Below, piece by piece: positions 27,515-34,931 of a stretch of DNA of 64,000 nucleotides (the first letter of the stretch is position 1; the number at the start of each line of letters is the position of its first letter). The DNA lies in assembly GCF_029909975.1 (NCBI RefSeq), contig NZ_CP094516.1, positions 2,108,001 to 2,172,000 of the forward strand, in the 5' to 3' direction. This stretch comes from Bradyrhizobium sp. ISRA430. Its GTDB lineage: Bacteria; Pseudomonadota; Alphaproteobacteria; Rhizobiales; Xanthobacteraceae. A program made the translations under genes and the position numbers. The notes under the pieces were generated by a model, which was not told the DNA's origin, did no database searches, and saw only the letters and a list, made by a program, of their open reading frames with translations.

Positions 27515-27618
27515 AGGCCAAGTGCGACCTCCCGGCGTCGCGGCAACGCCGCCGTTTGACGCTGTTGGCGATTTTTGCTCTCTTAGCGTGTGATTTCAAA
27601 ATGTCTTTGGGGGCGGCG

Positions 27619-27999
27619 ATGCGCAATTTAACGGCCAAATGTCTCACAGCGGCGGTTCTTTTCGGAGCCGGACTGGCTGGCAATCCCGGCGGGGCCGTCG
27701 CGGCCGACATGGCCTTGAAGGCTTCGCCCGGCGCGGTCGGCAGTTGCTCGGAGCTCGTCTTCACCTGCGAGAACGGCAGGCAGTATCCCCTGTGTCCGAT
27801 CGCCGTATCGATCGAAGGCGAGGTCGTTACGGCCTCGCTACATACCGGCCGCTCCGGCGGCGTGCATGTGCGCCTGGTCCCGATGGGGGTTGGATATCGC
27901 TATGCCGGTCCGGGCGTTTGGGTCGACGGTTTCCGCGGCAATGCCTTGCTCAACTTCGGCAAGCACAGCCAGATCGCCTGCACGATCGAGAACTACTGA
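27619..27999 (+). CDS. Small secreted protein of unknown function (126 aa)
   Basis: No family recognised. The start at 27619 follows GGGGGCGGCG. An ATG 18 nt upstream (27601) is an alternative. The first 30 or so residues (MRNLTAKCLTAAVLFGAGLAG...AVAADM) are a Sec signal peptide ending in AVAA. The mature part is about 95 residues with four Cys (GSCSEL, FTCENG, YPLCPI, IACTIENY), suggesting two disulfides in the periplasm or medium. Gly- and Val-rich beta-type segments dominate. It follows the PAS-AraC gene by 104 nt on the same strand and may share its promoter region. Confidence 0.7.
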   Translation: MRNLTAKCLTAAVLFGAGLAGNPGGAVAADMALKASPGAVGSCSELVFTCENGRQYPLCPIAVSIEGEVVTASLHTGRSGGVHVRLVPMGVGYRYAGPGVWVDGFRGNALLNFGKHSQIACTIENY

Positions 28000-28012
28000 T
28001 CGACTGGCCCAA

Positions 28013-28035
28013 GCGGCGCCTCCGCGAGGCGCCGC
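28013..28035. terminator. GC-rich stem-loop between convergent small genes
   Basis: GCGGCGCCT (28013-28021) pairs perfectly with AGGCGCCGC (28027-28035) around five bases. There is no T-tract, so it may act as an mRNA 3' stabiliser or a weak terminator for the convergent genes on either side. Confidence 0.5.
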
Positions 28036-28051
28036 GCATCCGCTCCGCTCG

Positions 28052-28315
28052 CTAGCCTTTGGTGCGAACGACGATCGCCCTCGCGCGAGGGTACATGTAA
28101 GCCTTGGGACGGACGTAAACCGGGCAGTAGTCGTCCCACTGGTATTGCTGCCAATTCCACTTCCAGCAGCCGTTCGCGATCTCGGGCTCGGGCTCGGGAT
28201 ACCAGTTCAGCCGGTACGGCTCATCACCAAAGGGGTATGGACCGCCCAGAGCGCTGGCGGAAGATGCATACATGCAGGCGGCGGCAGCAATCGCAATAAG
28301 GCATGACTTATACAT
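28052..28315 (-). CDS. Small secreted protein of unknown function (87 aa)
   Basis: No family recognised. The ATG at 28315 follows GGAGAAAGTC and opens a signal peptide (MYKSCLIAIAAAACMYASSASA). An in-frame ATG 24 nt upstream is less well placed. The mature part of about 60 residues is rich in aromatic residues (YPFGDEPYRLNWYPEPEPE, WKWNWQQYQWDDYCPVYV), with two Cys that could pair. Such Trp/Tyr-rich small exported proteins are common in Bradyrhizobium but uncharacterised. It is convergent with the 126-aa gene. Confidence 0.7.
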   Translation of the reverse strand: MYKSCLIAIAAAACMYASSASALGGPYPFGDEPYRLNWYPEPEPEIANGCWKWNWQQYQWDDYCPVYVRPKAYMYPRARAIVVRTKG

Positions 28316-28641
28316 GACTTTCTCCGAATGTGCCGGCATAGTGTCAAATCGCTACATCCATATCAAGTTCGGAAAACCCCAGCCAAAGTCGCGATCTCAT
28401 TCTTCCGCAGCGCGCCAATGTAGCTGCGTCTGCCCAACGATCACTATTCTTAAGACCAAGATCTTCCTAAGACCGAGACGTTCCTAAGAACCAAGACTTG
28501 GGCGTGTCGCACGCCCCGAATACGGACCGGATTATTCGGACCGAACTTGCTGACGGACCTCGGCACCAATTGCGAGAGCCGCTCGGATCATTGCAACCGA
28601 AGTCATTCAGTCACCAGTCACCACGACACAAGTCTTGCTTC
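28316..28641. other. Intergenic region with a short tandem repeat
   Basis: About 325 bp without a credible gene. It separates two divergent small genes and includes three 17-bp direct repeats at 28447-28497. No clear promoter hexamers were identified. Confidence 0.5.
28447..28497. repeat. Three tandem 17-bp repeats
   Basis: TTCTTAAGACCAAGATC, TTCCTAAGACCGAGACG and TTCCTAAGAACCAAGAC follow each other without gaps. The shared core is TTCYTAAGAMC. Each contains the 6-bp near-palindrome CTTAAG/CCTAAG. This may be a minisatellite or clustered protein-binding sites upstream of the 104-aa gene. Confidence 0.75.
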
Positions 28642-28956
28642 ATGAAACAAACCATCTCCCTCAACGCGAAGCTTCGGTGGCCGGACGTCAAGGACCATTA
28701 CGTCGTCATTTACGAGGGGCATGTGATCGGCAGCGTGTATCGTTCCGGAGACAGTTGGTCCTGGTCGATAAGCGTCCCGATGGCCTTGCCTGATTGGTCG
28801 GCCGGAAATGCTCCTACTCTGCGCGACGGCATCAAGGTACTTGGCAGCGCCTGGACCCGCATATTGAGTTCGACGAGCACCGAGCGCCTGCAGCGGGCGT
28901 GGGACCTCGAGAGAGCTGCCGAGCTTCGGAGCAAGGATTCCGGCTCCAACAAATAA
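28642..28956 (+). CDS. Conserved-looking hypothetical protein (104 aa)
   Basis: No named family recognised. The predicted soluble protein starts MKQTISLNAKLRWPDVKDHY at 28642, with no signal peptide. It has a beta-rich N-terminal half (YVVIYEGHVIGSVYR, WSWSISVPMALPDW) and a helical C-terminus (LRDGIKVLGSAWTRILSS, LQRAWDLERAAELRSK). Trp and Gly spacing in the first half looks like a small single-domain fold. The start is chosen because upstream in-frame sequence to 28498 is repeat-derived. Codon use is like the neighbours. Confidence 0.6.
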   Translation: MKQTISLNAKLRWPDVKDHYVVIYEGHVIGSVYRSGDSWSWSISVPMALPDWSAGNAPTLRDGIKVLGSAWTRILSSTSTERLQRAWDLERAAELRSKDSGSNK

Positions 28957-29070
28957 CGAACGGACCGGGTTCTCCGCATTGAAGCGCCAGAACCTCGGTC
29001 CCTCTCGTCAGGGCTTCGAAGGCTCGAGCCGGACCATCGAATTTGCGCCCGATGAGGCCGGGCGTGTGTC

Positions 29071-30108
29071 TCAATAGGCGCGCGCGAAGTCGCCTTCCTG
29101 CTTGATGTCGGTGAACACCGGAAAGCGTGCCTTCCACGGGCTTGCCTTGGCCGTCGTCAGATCGTTGAGCCGCTCGAGCACGGCAAGGCCGTCCTTGCGC
29201 AGGCTCGCGGCGACTGCCGCGCGGTCGGGGAAGTTCTTCAGCACGGCGTCGAGCCAGATCGTACGGCCCGCAAGGAATCCGCCCGCGCCCGCGGCATAGG
29301 CGAAGTCGAGCACGCGTTCGAATTTTTCCGGTGCAGCACCACCCGACAGCAGCACCCACGGGATGCTTCGTTCGCGACAGATATCGCCGATCGCATCGAA
29401 TTCCTTCTGCGCGGCTTTCGCCTCCGCGCTGCCGTCGCGGGCCGGCAGGCTGTTGGCCGCAAGCGGGCTCTCCAGTTTCAGAAGATCGACGCCGTACTCC
29501 GGCTTGGCAAACTCACGCACGCTCTCGATGACGAGACCGGGAAGCTTGCCGGGCGATTCCACGTAGTCCGCGGTGTGATTGGCACTGCCGAGGAACGGAT
29601 AGACCAACAACTCCAGGACATAAGGAATGTCGTGCCGGGCACAATCCTGTCCGATCTCGCGGACAAAGCGCTTCTGATGCTCGTTCACCACGGGGTCCGC
29701 ATCCGGCCGGTACCAGGCCAGAACCTTGACGGCGTCGCCGCCCATGGCGCGGATCTTCTCGACGTTCCAATTGCTGATCGCCCGTGACTTGCGTCCGCCG
29801 GAGGTTTCGTCGACGCGGTGCTCCTCGAGCGTCATGATGAGACCGCAGCGCGGCGGCAAGAGATCGATCGCCGCGGGCACCGCGAAGTTCGGATCGAACA
29901 GCATCGAGCTGCAGTGCGGGGCGAGGTTCTCCACGAGGAGACGCTTCGCGGCCGTGACGTCGGAGTATTCGACCTTGTCCCGTGCAATCCCCCTCGCCCT
30001 CGCGATGGCGTCGAACAGTGGCGGCCGCTGATCCAGCGCGACCATGCGGAAGTGACCATCCGCGTCAGCCAGACGCGCCAGGCCGCGGTTCTTTCCAATC
30101 GTTCTCAT
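29071..30108 (-). CDS. LacD-like class I ketose-bisphosphate aldolase
   Basis: Aldolase of 345 aa in the DeoC/LacD family (tagatose-1,6-bisphosphate aldolase LacD, sulfofructose-1-phosphate aldolase YihT). It would cleave the phosphorylated ketose made by the adjacent PfkB kinase into three-carbon units. Visible features are VALDQRPP near residue 23, SSMLFDPNF around 67, the Schiff-base lysine Lys211 in LLKLESP, and the phosphate-binding end GGFLAGRTIW. The C-terminus ASPWKARF resembles that of LacD more than YihT. Length is near LacD (about 326 aa). ATG at 30108 overlaps the kinase stop (ATGA) and follows GAGGACGA. It is the last gene of a seven-gene operon. The exact substrate is unknown. 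Confidence 0.82.
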   Translation of the reverse strand: MRTIGKNRGLARLADADGHFRMVALDQRPPLFDAIARARGIARDKVEYSDVTAAKRLLVENLAPHCSSMLFDPNFAVPAAIDLLPPRCGLIMTLEEHRVDETSGGRKSRAISNWNVEKIRAMGGDAVKVLAWYRPDADPVVNEHQKRFVREIGQDCARHDIPYVLELLVYPFLGSANHTADYVESPGKLPGLVIESVREFAKPEYGVDLLKLESPLAANSLPARDGSAEAKAAQKEFDAIGDICRERSIPWVLLSGGAAPEKFERVLDFAYAAGAGGFLAGRTIWLDAVLKNFPDRAAVAASLRKDGLAVLERLNDLTTAKASPWKARFPVFTDIKQEGDFARAY

Positions 30109-31064
30109 GGCTTCGTCCTCATGAATGCAAGACACTCGTTGATGGTAGGGATTCCGTTGCGGCCGCCTGCGTGGCGGCATTTCATCGCTGCCGCCGCGGC
30201 CGAAAACGCCATCGCCTCGCGCACGTCGAGGCCGACGCCGATCGCAAGCGCGTAGGCGCCGTGGAAGACGTCGCCCGCGCCCGTGGTGTCAACGACATCG
30301 ACGGCAAAGGCGGCTTGCCGATGCAGACGGCCATTCTCGTACCAGCTCACGCCGTCCTCTCCTCGCGTCACCGCGATGACGCGGCAATTGAAGCGCGCGA
30401 GCGCGGCCAGCGAGTCATCCCCCGCCGACCCGGCGAAGGGCGTGAGCGCGGGCTCGGAGAAGATCGCGTGGTCGGTCAGCGGCAGCAACCGCTCGAACAC
30501 CTCGGCATCGGCCACGTCGCCGTCGAGCACCGTCGGAATGGCCCGGGCGCGCGCTTCGCGAAACAAGGTTGCGGCTCCCTCCGCCCAGCGCGGATCGGCC
30601 AGCACGCAAGAAGCGCGGGCGACCACCTCCCGCGGCAGCCAATCCGCAGCTTCCGGATAGAGACCACGGAAATTGACGATCTGCCGTTCGCCGGACCTGT
30701 CGACGATGATCCCGGAGACTGACGAACGGCCATCGACAAACAGCCGGAAGTTCTCGACATCGACGCCTTCAGCGACAAAAGCCGACCGCATCTCCTGCCC
30801 GGCCGCATCATTCCCCGCCCGCCCCCAGAACGCGACCGACGCGCCGAGCCGCGCAACCGCGACGGCAGCATTGGCGGCCATGCCGCCACCGAGCGTCGCA
30901 TAGTCGAGGCTCTTGATCTTCTCGCTTCCACCGGCAAAGAGCCGATCGACACGCCAGATCTGGTCGAGCGCGGACAGCCCGAGGCAAATGACCTGAACGC
31001 GACGCGTCTTGGACGCGACGTCCGCCAGCGCCGACAGATTTGCAATGTTCACTGGCGAGCTCAC
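30105..31064 (-). CDS. PfkB-family ketose kinase, related to sulfofructose kinase YihV
   Basis: Ribokinase-fold sugar kinase of 319 aa. It shows the PfkB N-terminal motif GGGMAANAAVAVARLG (59-74) and the C-terminal motif DTTGAGDVFHG (259-269) with catalytic Asp265. The segments VLADPRWAEGA, TVLDGDV, SDHA/TDHAIFSEP-type and HRQAAFAVDVVDTTGAGDVFHGA closely follow E. coli YihV. Asn131 and Arg159 align with YihV Asn109 and Arg138, reported to contact the sulfonate. Other ketohexose kinases could share this. The start is GTG, overlapping the ATPase stop (GTGA). The kinase would act on a ketose produced by the operon's dehydrogenase before aldol cleavage. Family assignment is firm; substrate is inference. 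Confidence 0.85.
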   Translation of the reverse strand: MSSPVNIANLSALADVASKTRRVQVICLGLSALDQIWRVDRLFAGGSEKIKSLDYATLGGGMAANAAVAVARLGASVAFWGRAGNDAAGQEMRSAFVAEGVDVENFRLFVDGRSSVSGIIVDRSGERQIVNFRGLYPEAADWLPREVVARASCVLADPRWAEGAATLFREARARAIPTVLDGDVADAEVFERLLPLTDHAIFSEPALTPFAGSAGDDSLAALARFNCRVIAVTRGEDGVSWYENGRLHRQAAFAVDVVDTTGAGDVFHGAYALAIGVGLDVREAMAFSAAAAAMKCRHAGGRNGIPTINECLAFMRTKP

Positions 31065-32134
31065 CGCAGAACCTGCCCGTTGGCTGCGTCGAACAGGTGC
31101 GTCTTGCCCGGTTGCGAACGAAGGCTGAGCCGATCTCCGACCTTCGGCCGCAGCGCCGGATCGATCCGCGCGATGGCCGACACGCCGGCGAGATCGAAAT
31201 GGATCAGCGTATCCGAGCCGAGCGGCTCGACCAGCTTGACCGTCACGGCGATGCCGTCGGCCATATCGGTGGTAACGGCAAAATGTTCAGGACGAATGCC
31301 GAGCACGGCGCTGCCGGCTTGCCGCAGCCGGTCTGCGGCCGCGCCATCCAACGGCAGCACCGTTCCGCCTTGCGAAAGGATCGCGCGCTCCTGTTGCCAT
31401 TCGACCGGAAAGAAGTTCATCGCCGGAGACCCGATGAAGCCGGCCACGAACTGGTTTGCCGGCCGCTCGTAGACTGTCTCCGGAGTGTCGTATTGCTGGA
31501 TCGTACCGCTCTGCAGGACCACGATCCGGTCGGCCATGGTCATGGCCTCGATCTGGTCGTGGGTCACGAACACCATCGTGGTCTTGAGCTCCTGCGACAG
31601 CGCCTTGATCTCGGCCCGCACCTGCCCGCGCAGCTTCGCATCGAGGTTAGACAGCGGCTCGTCGAACAGAAACGCCTTCGGATTGCGCACGATCGCGCGT
31701 CCCATCGCGACGCGCTGGCGCTGGCCGCCGGACAATTCCTTCGGCTTGCGGTCCAGGTAAGGCTCGATGTGCAGCAGCGCCGCCGCACGCTTGACCCGGG
31801 CATCGATCTCCGCCTTCGGCGTTCCCCGCAGCTCCAGCGCAAACGACATGTTGTCATAAACGCGCATATGCGGATAGAGCGCGTAATCCTGGAACACCAT
31901 GGCGATGTCGCGCTGCGCGGCCTGCACGCCGTTGACGCGCTTGTCGCCGATGTAGAGATCTCCGGACGTGATCGGCTCGAGGCCTGCGATGATGCGCAGC
32001 AGGGTCGACTTGCCGCAGCCGGACGGGCCGACGAAGACAACGAATTCATGGTCCGCGATCTCCAGGTTGAGATCCGGGATCACGGTGAAATTGCCGTAGC
32101 GCTTGACGAGGTTGCGGATCGAGATCGAGGCCAT
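31061..32134 (-). CDS. Sugar ABC transporter ATP-binding protein, UgpC/MsmK type
   Basis: Cytoplasmic ATPase of 357 aa energising the sugar importer of this locus. The order is Walker A GPSGCGKST (36-44), Q-loop MVFQDYALYPH, signature LSGGQRQR, Walker B AFLFDEPLSNLD and H-loop VTHD, then a C-terminal TOBE/MalK-type regulatory domain (about 240-357) with GIRPEH and the SQPGKTHLFD segment. Length is normal for the CUT1 family. ATG at 32134 is chosen; upstream in-frame codons belong to the alcohol dehydrogenase gene. It lies 5 nt after that gene and overlaps the kinase gene. Confidence 0.93.
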   Translation of the reverse strand: MASISIRNLVKRYGNFTVIPDLNLEIADHEFVVFVGPSGCGKSTLLRIIAGLEPITSGDLYIGDKRVNGVQAAQRDIAMVFQDYALYPHMRVYDNMSFALELRGTPKAEIDARVKRAAALLHIEPYLDRKPKELSGGQRQRVAMGRAIVRNPKAFLFDEPLSNLDAKLRGQVRAEIKALSQELKTTMVFVTHDQIEAMTMADRIVVLQSGTIQQYDTPETVYERPANQFVAGFIGSPAMNFFPVEWQQERAILSQGGTVLPLDGAAADRLRQAGSAVLGIRPEHFAVTTDMADGIAVTVKLVEPLGSDTLIHFDLAGVSAIARIDPALRPKVGDRLSLRSQPGKTHLFDAANGQVLR

Positions 32135-32139
32135 GATCG

Positions 32140-33144
32140 CTAGTCCAGCGCCAATACCGGCTTGATCAGCTCGCCTCTGGCGAAACGCGCGAAATTCTCC
32201 GGCAGGGCCGACAGGCCGAACTCGCCATCGACGAGCACGCGATACTCGTCCTTGTATTGCCGCAACAACGCGATGTTCGGCTCGAAATCGGAGACCGGGA
32301 AGTAGAAGGTGCGGATCATGTAGAAGTCCTTGCGGCGGAACACCTTGCCCTCCTCGATGGTCCAGGGCGCCGCATTCTCGCCAACCAGCACCAGCGCGCC
32401 GCGCGGCAATACGAGCTCGATGCCGAGATTGCGGGCCGCATGCGCGCCGGAGCATTCCATGATCAGGGCGAAGCGCTCCGACGCATCGCCGACAGGATGC
32501 GCCTTGGCGCCGAAGGACTGCGCGATCCTCAGCCGCGTCGCATTCGGATCGGCAACGTGGACGTCGTCATAACCAAGGCTGCGGAGCGCCAGGACGACCC
32601 CCAGTCCGACCGGGCCCGCGCCCATCACCAGCACCGGCCCCGCATCGCTCGGCGCCACCACGCGGCTGACAAACCGCACGGCATGACCCGACGTGCCGAT
32701 CACGTCGAGCAGGAGCGGCGCGAGACTATCCTCGATGTCGTCGGGCACCGGCAGCAGGCAGTTCTCCGGCACCGGCACATATTCGGCATAGCCCCCCGGC
32801 CTGTTCCAGCCGATCAGGCTCGACACCTCCAGGCACATCTGCGTATCGCCGCGCTTGCAGGCCGCACAGTGATCGCAGTGCAGCGGGATGTAGACGGCGC
32901 AGCGGCGGCCATGCAGGCGGTGACCGGGCTGCTCGACGACCCCGAAGATCTCGTGGCCTGCGGTGAACTCGGCGCCCTTGTGCCAGAGCTTGAAATCCGA
33001 ACCGCACAGCGCGGTGCGCGAGACCCGCACCAGCACCTCACCTGCCAGGACGTCGGGCATCGCCACGCGCTCGATGGTGATGCGCTCGTGGCCGTGAAAG
33101 ATCGCCGCCTGCATGATCGAATTCGGACGTGGTGATACGTTCAT
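32140..33144 (-). CDS. Zinc-dependent medium-chain alcohol/polyol dehydrogenase
   Basis: NAD(P)-dependent dehydrogenase of 334 aa in the MDR superfamily. Catalytic zinc ligands are Cys47 (ALCGSD) and His64-Glu65 (AGHE). Structural zinc cysteines lie in CDHCAACKRGDTQMC. The Rossmann motif is VMGAGPVGLG (about 172). The pattern resembles sorbitol/threonine dehydrogenase types, so oxidation of an imported polyol or sugar alcohol to a ketose for the PfkB kinase is a sensible role. The ATG at 33144 is used; Met11 is an alternative start. It is in the middle of the ABC operon, between permease and ATPase genes, which ties it to the transported substrate. Confidence 0.87.
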   Translation of the reverse strand: MNVSPRPNSIMQAAIFHGHERITIERVAMPDVLAGEVLVRVSRTALCGSDFKLWHKGAEFTAGHEIFGVVEQPGHRLHGRRCAVYIPLHCDHCAACKRGDTQMCLEVSSLIGWNRPGGYAEYVPVPENCLLPVPDDIEDSLAPLLLDVIGTSGHAVRFVSRVVAPSDAGPVLVMGAGPVGLGVVLALRSLGYDDVHVADPNATRLRIAQSFGAKAHPVGDASERFALIMECSGAHAARNLGIELVLPRGALVLVGENAAPWTIEEGKVFRRKDFYMIRTFYFPVSDFEPNIALLRQYKDEYRVLVDGEFGLSALPENFARFARGELIKPVLALD

Positions 33145-33151
33145 CAGATGC

Positions 33152-33979
33152 CTAGCCTTTCACCGCACCGAGCGTCAGCCCGGACACCAGCCAGCGCTGA
33201 ACGAGAGCCGCCAGCACGAGCGGCGGCAATGCGATCAGCGTTGCCGCGGCCATGAGCGCGCCCCACTGCGTCGAGCCTTCGCCGATAAAATTGAAAGCCG
33301 CCGCAATCAGCGTCTTGCTGTCGCCGTTGGAGAGCACCAGCGCAAACAGGAAGTAGTTCCACGAAAATACGAAGGCGAGGATCGCCGAGACGGCGATGCC
33401 GGAGGCCACCAGCGGCAGCGCGATCCGCCAGAGAATGCGCGTGACGCTGCATCCGTCGACCTGCGCCGCCTCGAACACGCTGCGCGGGATGCCGTCGAAC
33501 GACGGCAGCAGGACCCAGATCACGATCGGCAAGGTGATGACGGCGTGACTGAGGATGAGCGCCGTATAGGAACCGATCATGCCGATCTGCCGGAACATCA
33601 CGTACCACGGCAGCAGGAACAGCGTGCCCGGTGCCATGCGCGCCGCAAGCGTCAGGATCGCCGGCCACGAGATCCGCGTCCAGGAAACGGCAAAGGCGGC
33701 AGGAATTCCGAATAGCAGCCCGAGTGCGGTCGAACCGACCGTCACGATGAGGCTGTTGAGAGCGTAGCTCAGGAACGGCGTCGTCTTCGTGAGCTCGACG
33801 TAGTTGTCCAGCGTGGGCGTGAAGACCAGCGTCGGCGGATAAGCCGTCACCTCGAAGGACGGCTTGAGGGAGGACAGCACCATCCAGACCGTGGGCGCCA
33901 TGATGATTACGCCGGCGAGCACGAGCTGCAGCAGGTTGAGCCAGCGTATCCAGCGGTCGGTGGCGGCTGCGTCCGTCAT
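33152..33979 (-). CDS. Sugar ABC transporter permease, MalG type
   Basis: Inner-membrane permease of 275 aa with six predicted membrane helices. The first is near residues 12-34 (LLQLVLAGVIIMAPTVWMVLSSL). The cytoplasmic coupling loop (EAA motif) is EAAQVDGCSVTRILWRIALP, with a Gly-x-x-x-x-x-x-Leu-Pro ending normal for the CUT1 family. The PPTLVF...LDNYVEL segment after helix 1 is typical of MalG-like subunits. It pairs with the MalF-type gene 4 nt upstream. Confidence 0.93.
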   Translation of the reverse strand: MTDAAATDRWIRWLNLLQLVLAGVIIMAPTVWMVLSSLKPSFEVTAYPPTLVFTPTLDNYVELTKTTPFLSYALNSLIVTVGSTALGLLFGIPAAFAVSWTRISWPAILTLAARMAPGTLFLLPWYVMFRQIGMIGSYTALILSHAVITLPIVIWVLLPSFDGIPRSVFEAAQVDGCSVTRILWRIALPLVASGIAVSAILAFVFSWNYFLFALVLSNGDSKTLIAAAFNFIGEGSTQWGALMAAATLIALPPLVLAALVQRWLVSGLTLGAVKG

Positions 33980-33983
33980 GACA

Positions 33984-34871
33984 TCACCACGCGACCGCGC
34001 CGCGCAGGCGGTTGCAGGCGAGCACCGCGCCGAACACGATCGCGGTCAGCGTCAGCATCAAGGCGCTGGCATAGCCGATGTTGAAGAATTCGAAGCCGAC
34101 CCGGAAGCCGTAGATGTTGAGCGTGTTCGACGCGTTGCCGGGGCCGCCCTGGGTCGTGATGTAGATGATGTCGAAGAAGCGCAGGAGATCGACGCTGCGG
34201 AGTATGGCTGCGGTGACGATGGTCGGCAGCAGCAGCGGCAGCGTGATGCGCTGGAAGGTCTTGAACGCAGATGCGCCGTCGATCTGTGCGGCCTCGTAGA
34301 CGCTGGGCGGCAAGGACTGCAAGCCGCCGAGGACAATCAGTGCGACATAGGGCGTCCACTGCCAGCTATCGATCAGCGCGACGGTCGGAACCACCCATGT
34401 CGGCGAGGCCAGCCAGTCCGACGGCGGCAGGCCGAACGACTGGAGGATATAGTTGGCCGCGCCCAGCGACGGGTCGAGGATCACGAGCCACATCATGCCG
34501 GCCACCACCGGCGGCATCATGAACGGTGAAATGAACAGCGAGCGCACGATGCCCGGCAGGCGTTTGGCGTGGAACAGGACCAGCGCCAACCAGACGCCGA
34601 ACACGAGTTGCAGCGTCAGCGAGAGCACATAGAGCGCGATGGTAACCCAGAGCCCATGCCAGAACTCGTTGTCGGACACCAGCTTGGCGTAGTTCGCCAG
34701 GCCTACGAAGGATTGCTTGCCGGTCGATGAAAAGCTCTGGAAAGCGAGCCACACCGTATAGATCACCGGAAATGCGATCATCGCCACGGTGAAGACCACC
34801 GCCGGCGCCGAGAGCGCCGACAGTTCCAGCCTTTGCCGGTCCTGCGTCAATGTCGCAGCCGTGTCCGACAT
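33984..34871 (-). CDS. Sugar ABC transporter permease, MalF type
   Basis: Inner-membrane permease of 295 aa, six helices. It has SFSSTGKQSFVGLANYAKLV after the first helix, FISPFMMPPVVAGMMWLVIL in the core, and the EAA loop EAAQIDGASAFKTFQRITLP, followed by LLLPTIVTAAILRSVDLLRFFDIIYI with TQGGPG downstream, all standard for the MalF/UgpA group. It lies 60 nt after the binding-protein gene and 4 nt before the MalG-type gene, so the two form the channel of one importer. Confidence 0.93.
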   Translation of the reverse strand: MSDTAATLTQDRQRLELSALSAPAVVFTVAMIAFPVIYTVWLAFQSFSSTGKQSFVGLANYAKLVSDNEFWHGLWVTIALYVLSLTLQLVFGVWLALVLFHAKRLPGIVRSLFISPFMMPPVVAGMMWLVILDPSLGAANYILQSFGLPPSDWLASPTWVVPTVALIDSWQWTPYVALIVLGGLQSLPPSVYEAAQIDGASAFKTFQRITLPLLLPTIVTAAILRSVDLLRFFDIIYITTQGGPGNASNTLNIYGFRVGFEFFNIGYASALMLTLTAIVFGAVLACNRLRGAVAW

Positions 34872-34931
34872 GCCTGCATTCCCTGATCCGTTGAGGCGCC
34901 GGCCGCATGAAGCAGACGGCGTTCTGTGCCG

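Noticed and set aside
28957..29070. Short gap looked at for a tRNA or small RNA
   Set aside because: No cloverleaf, no conserved T-loop and no strong hairpin with T-tract.
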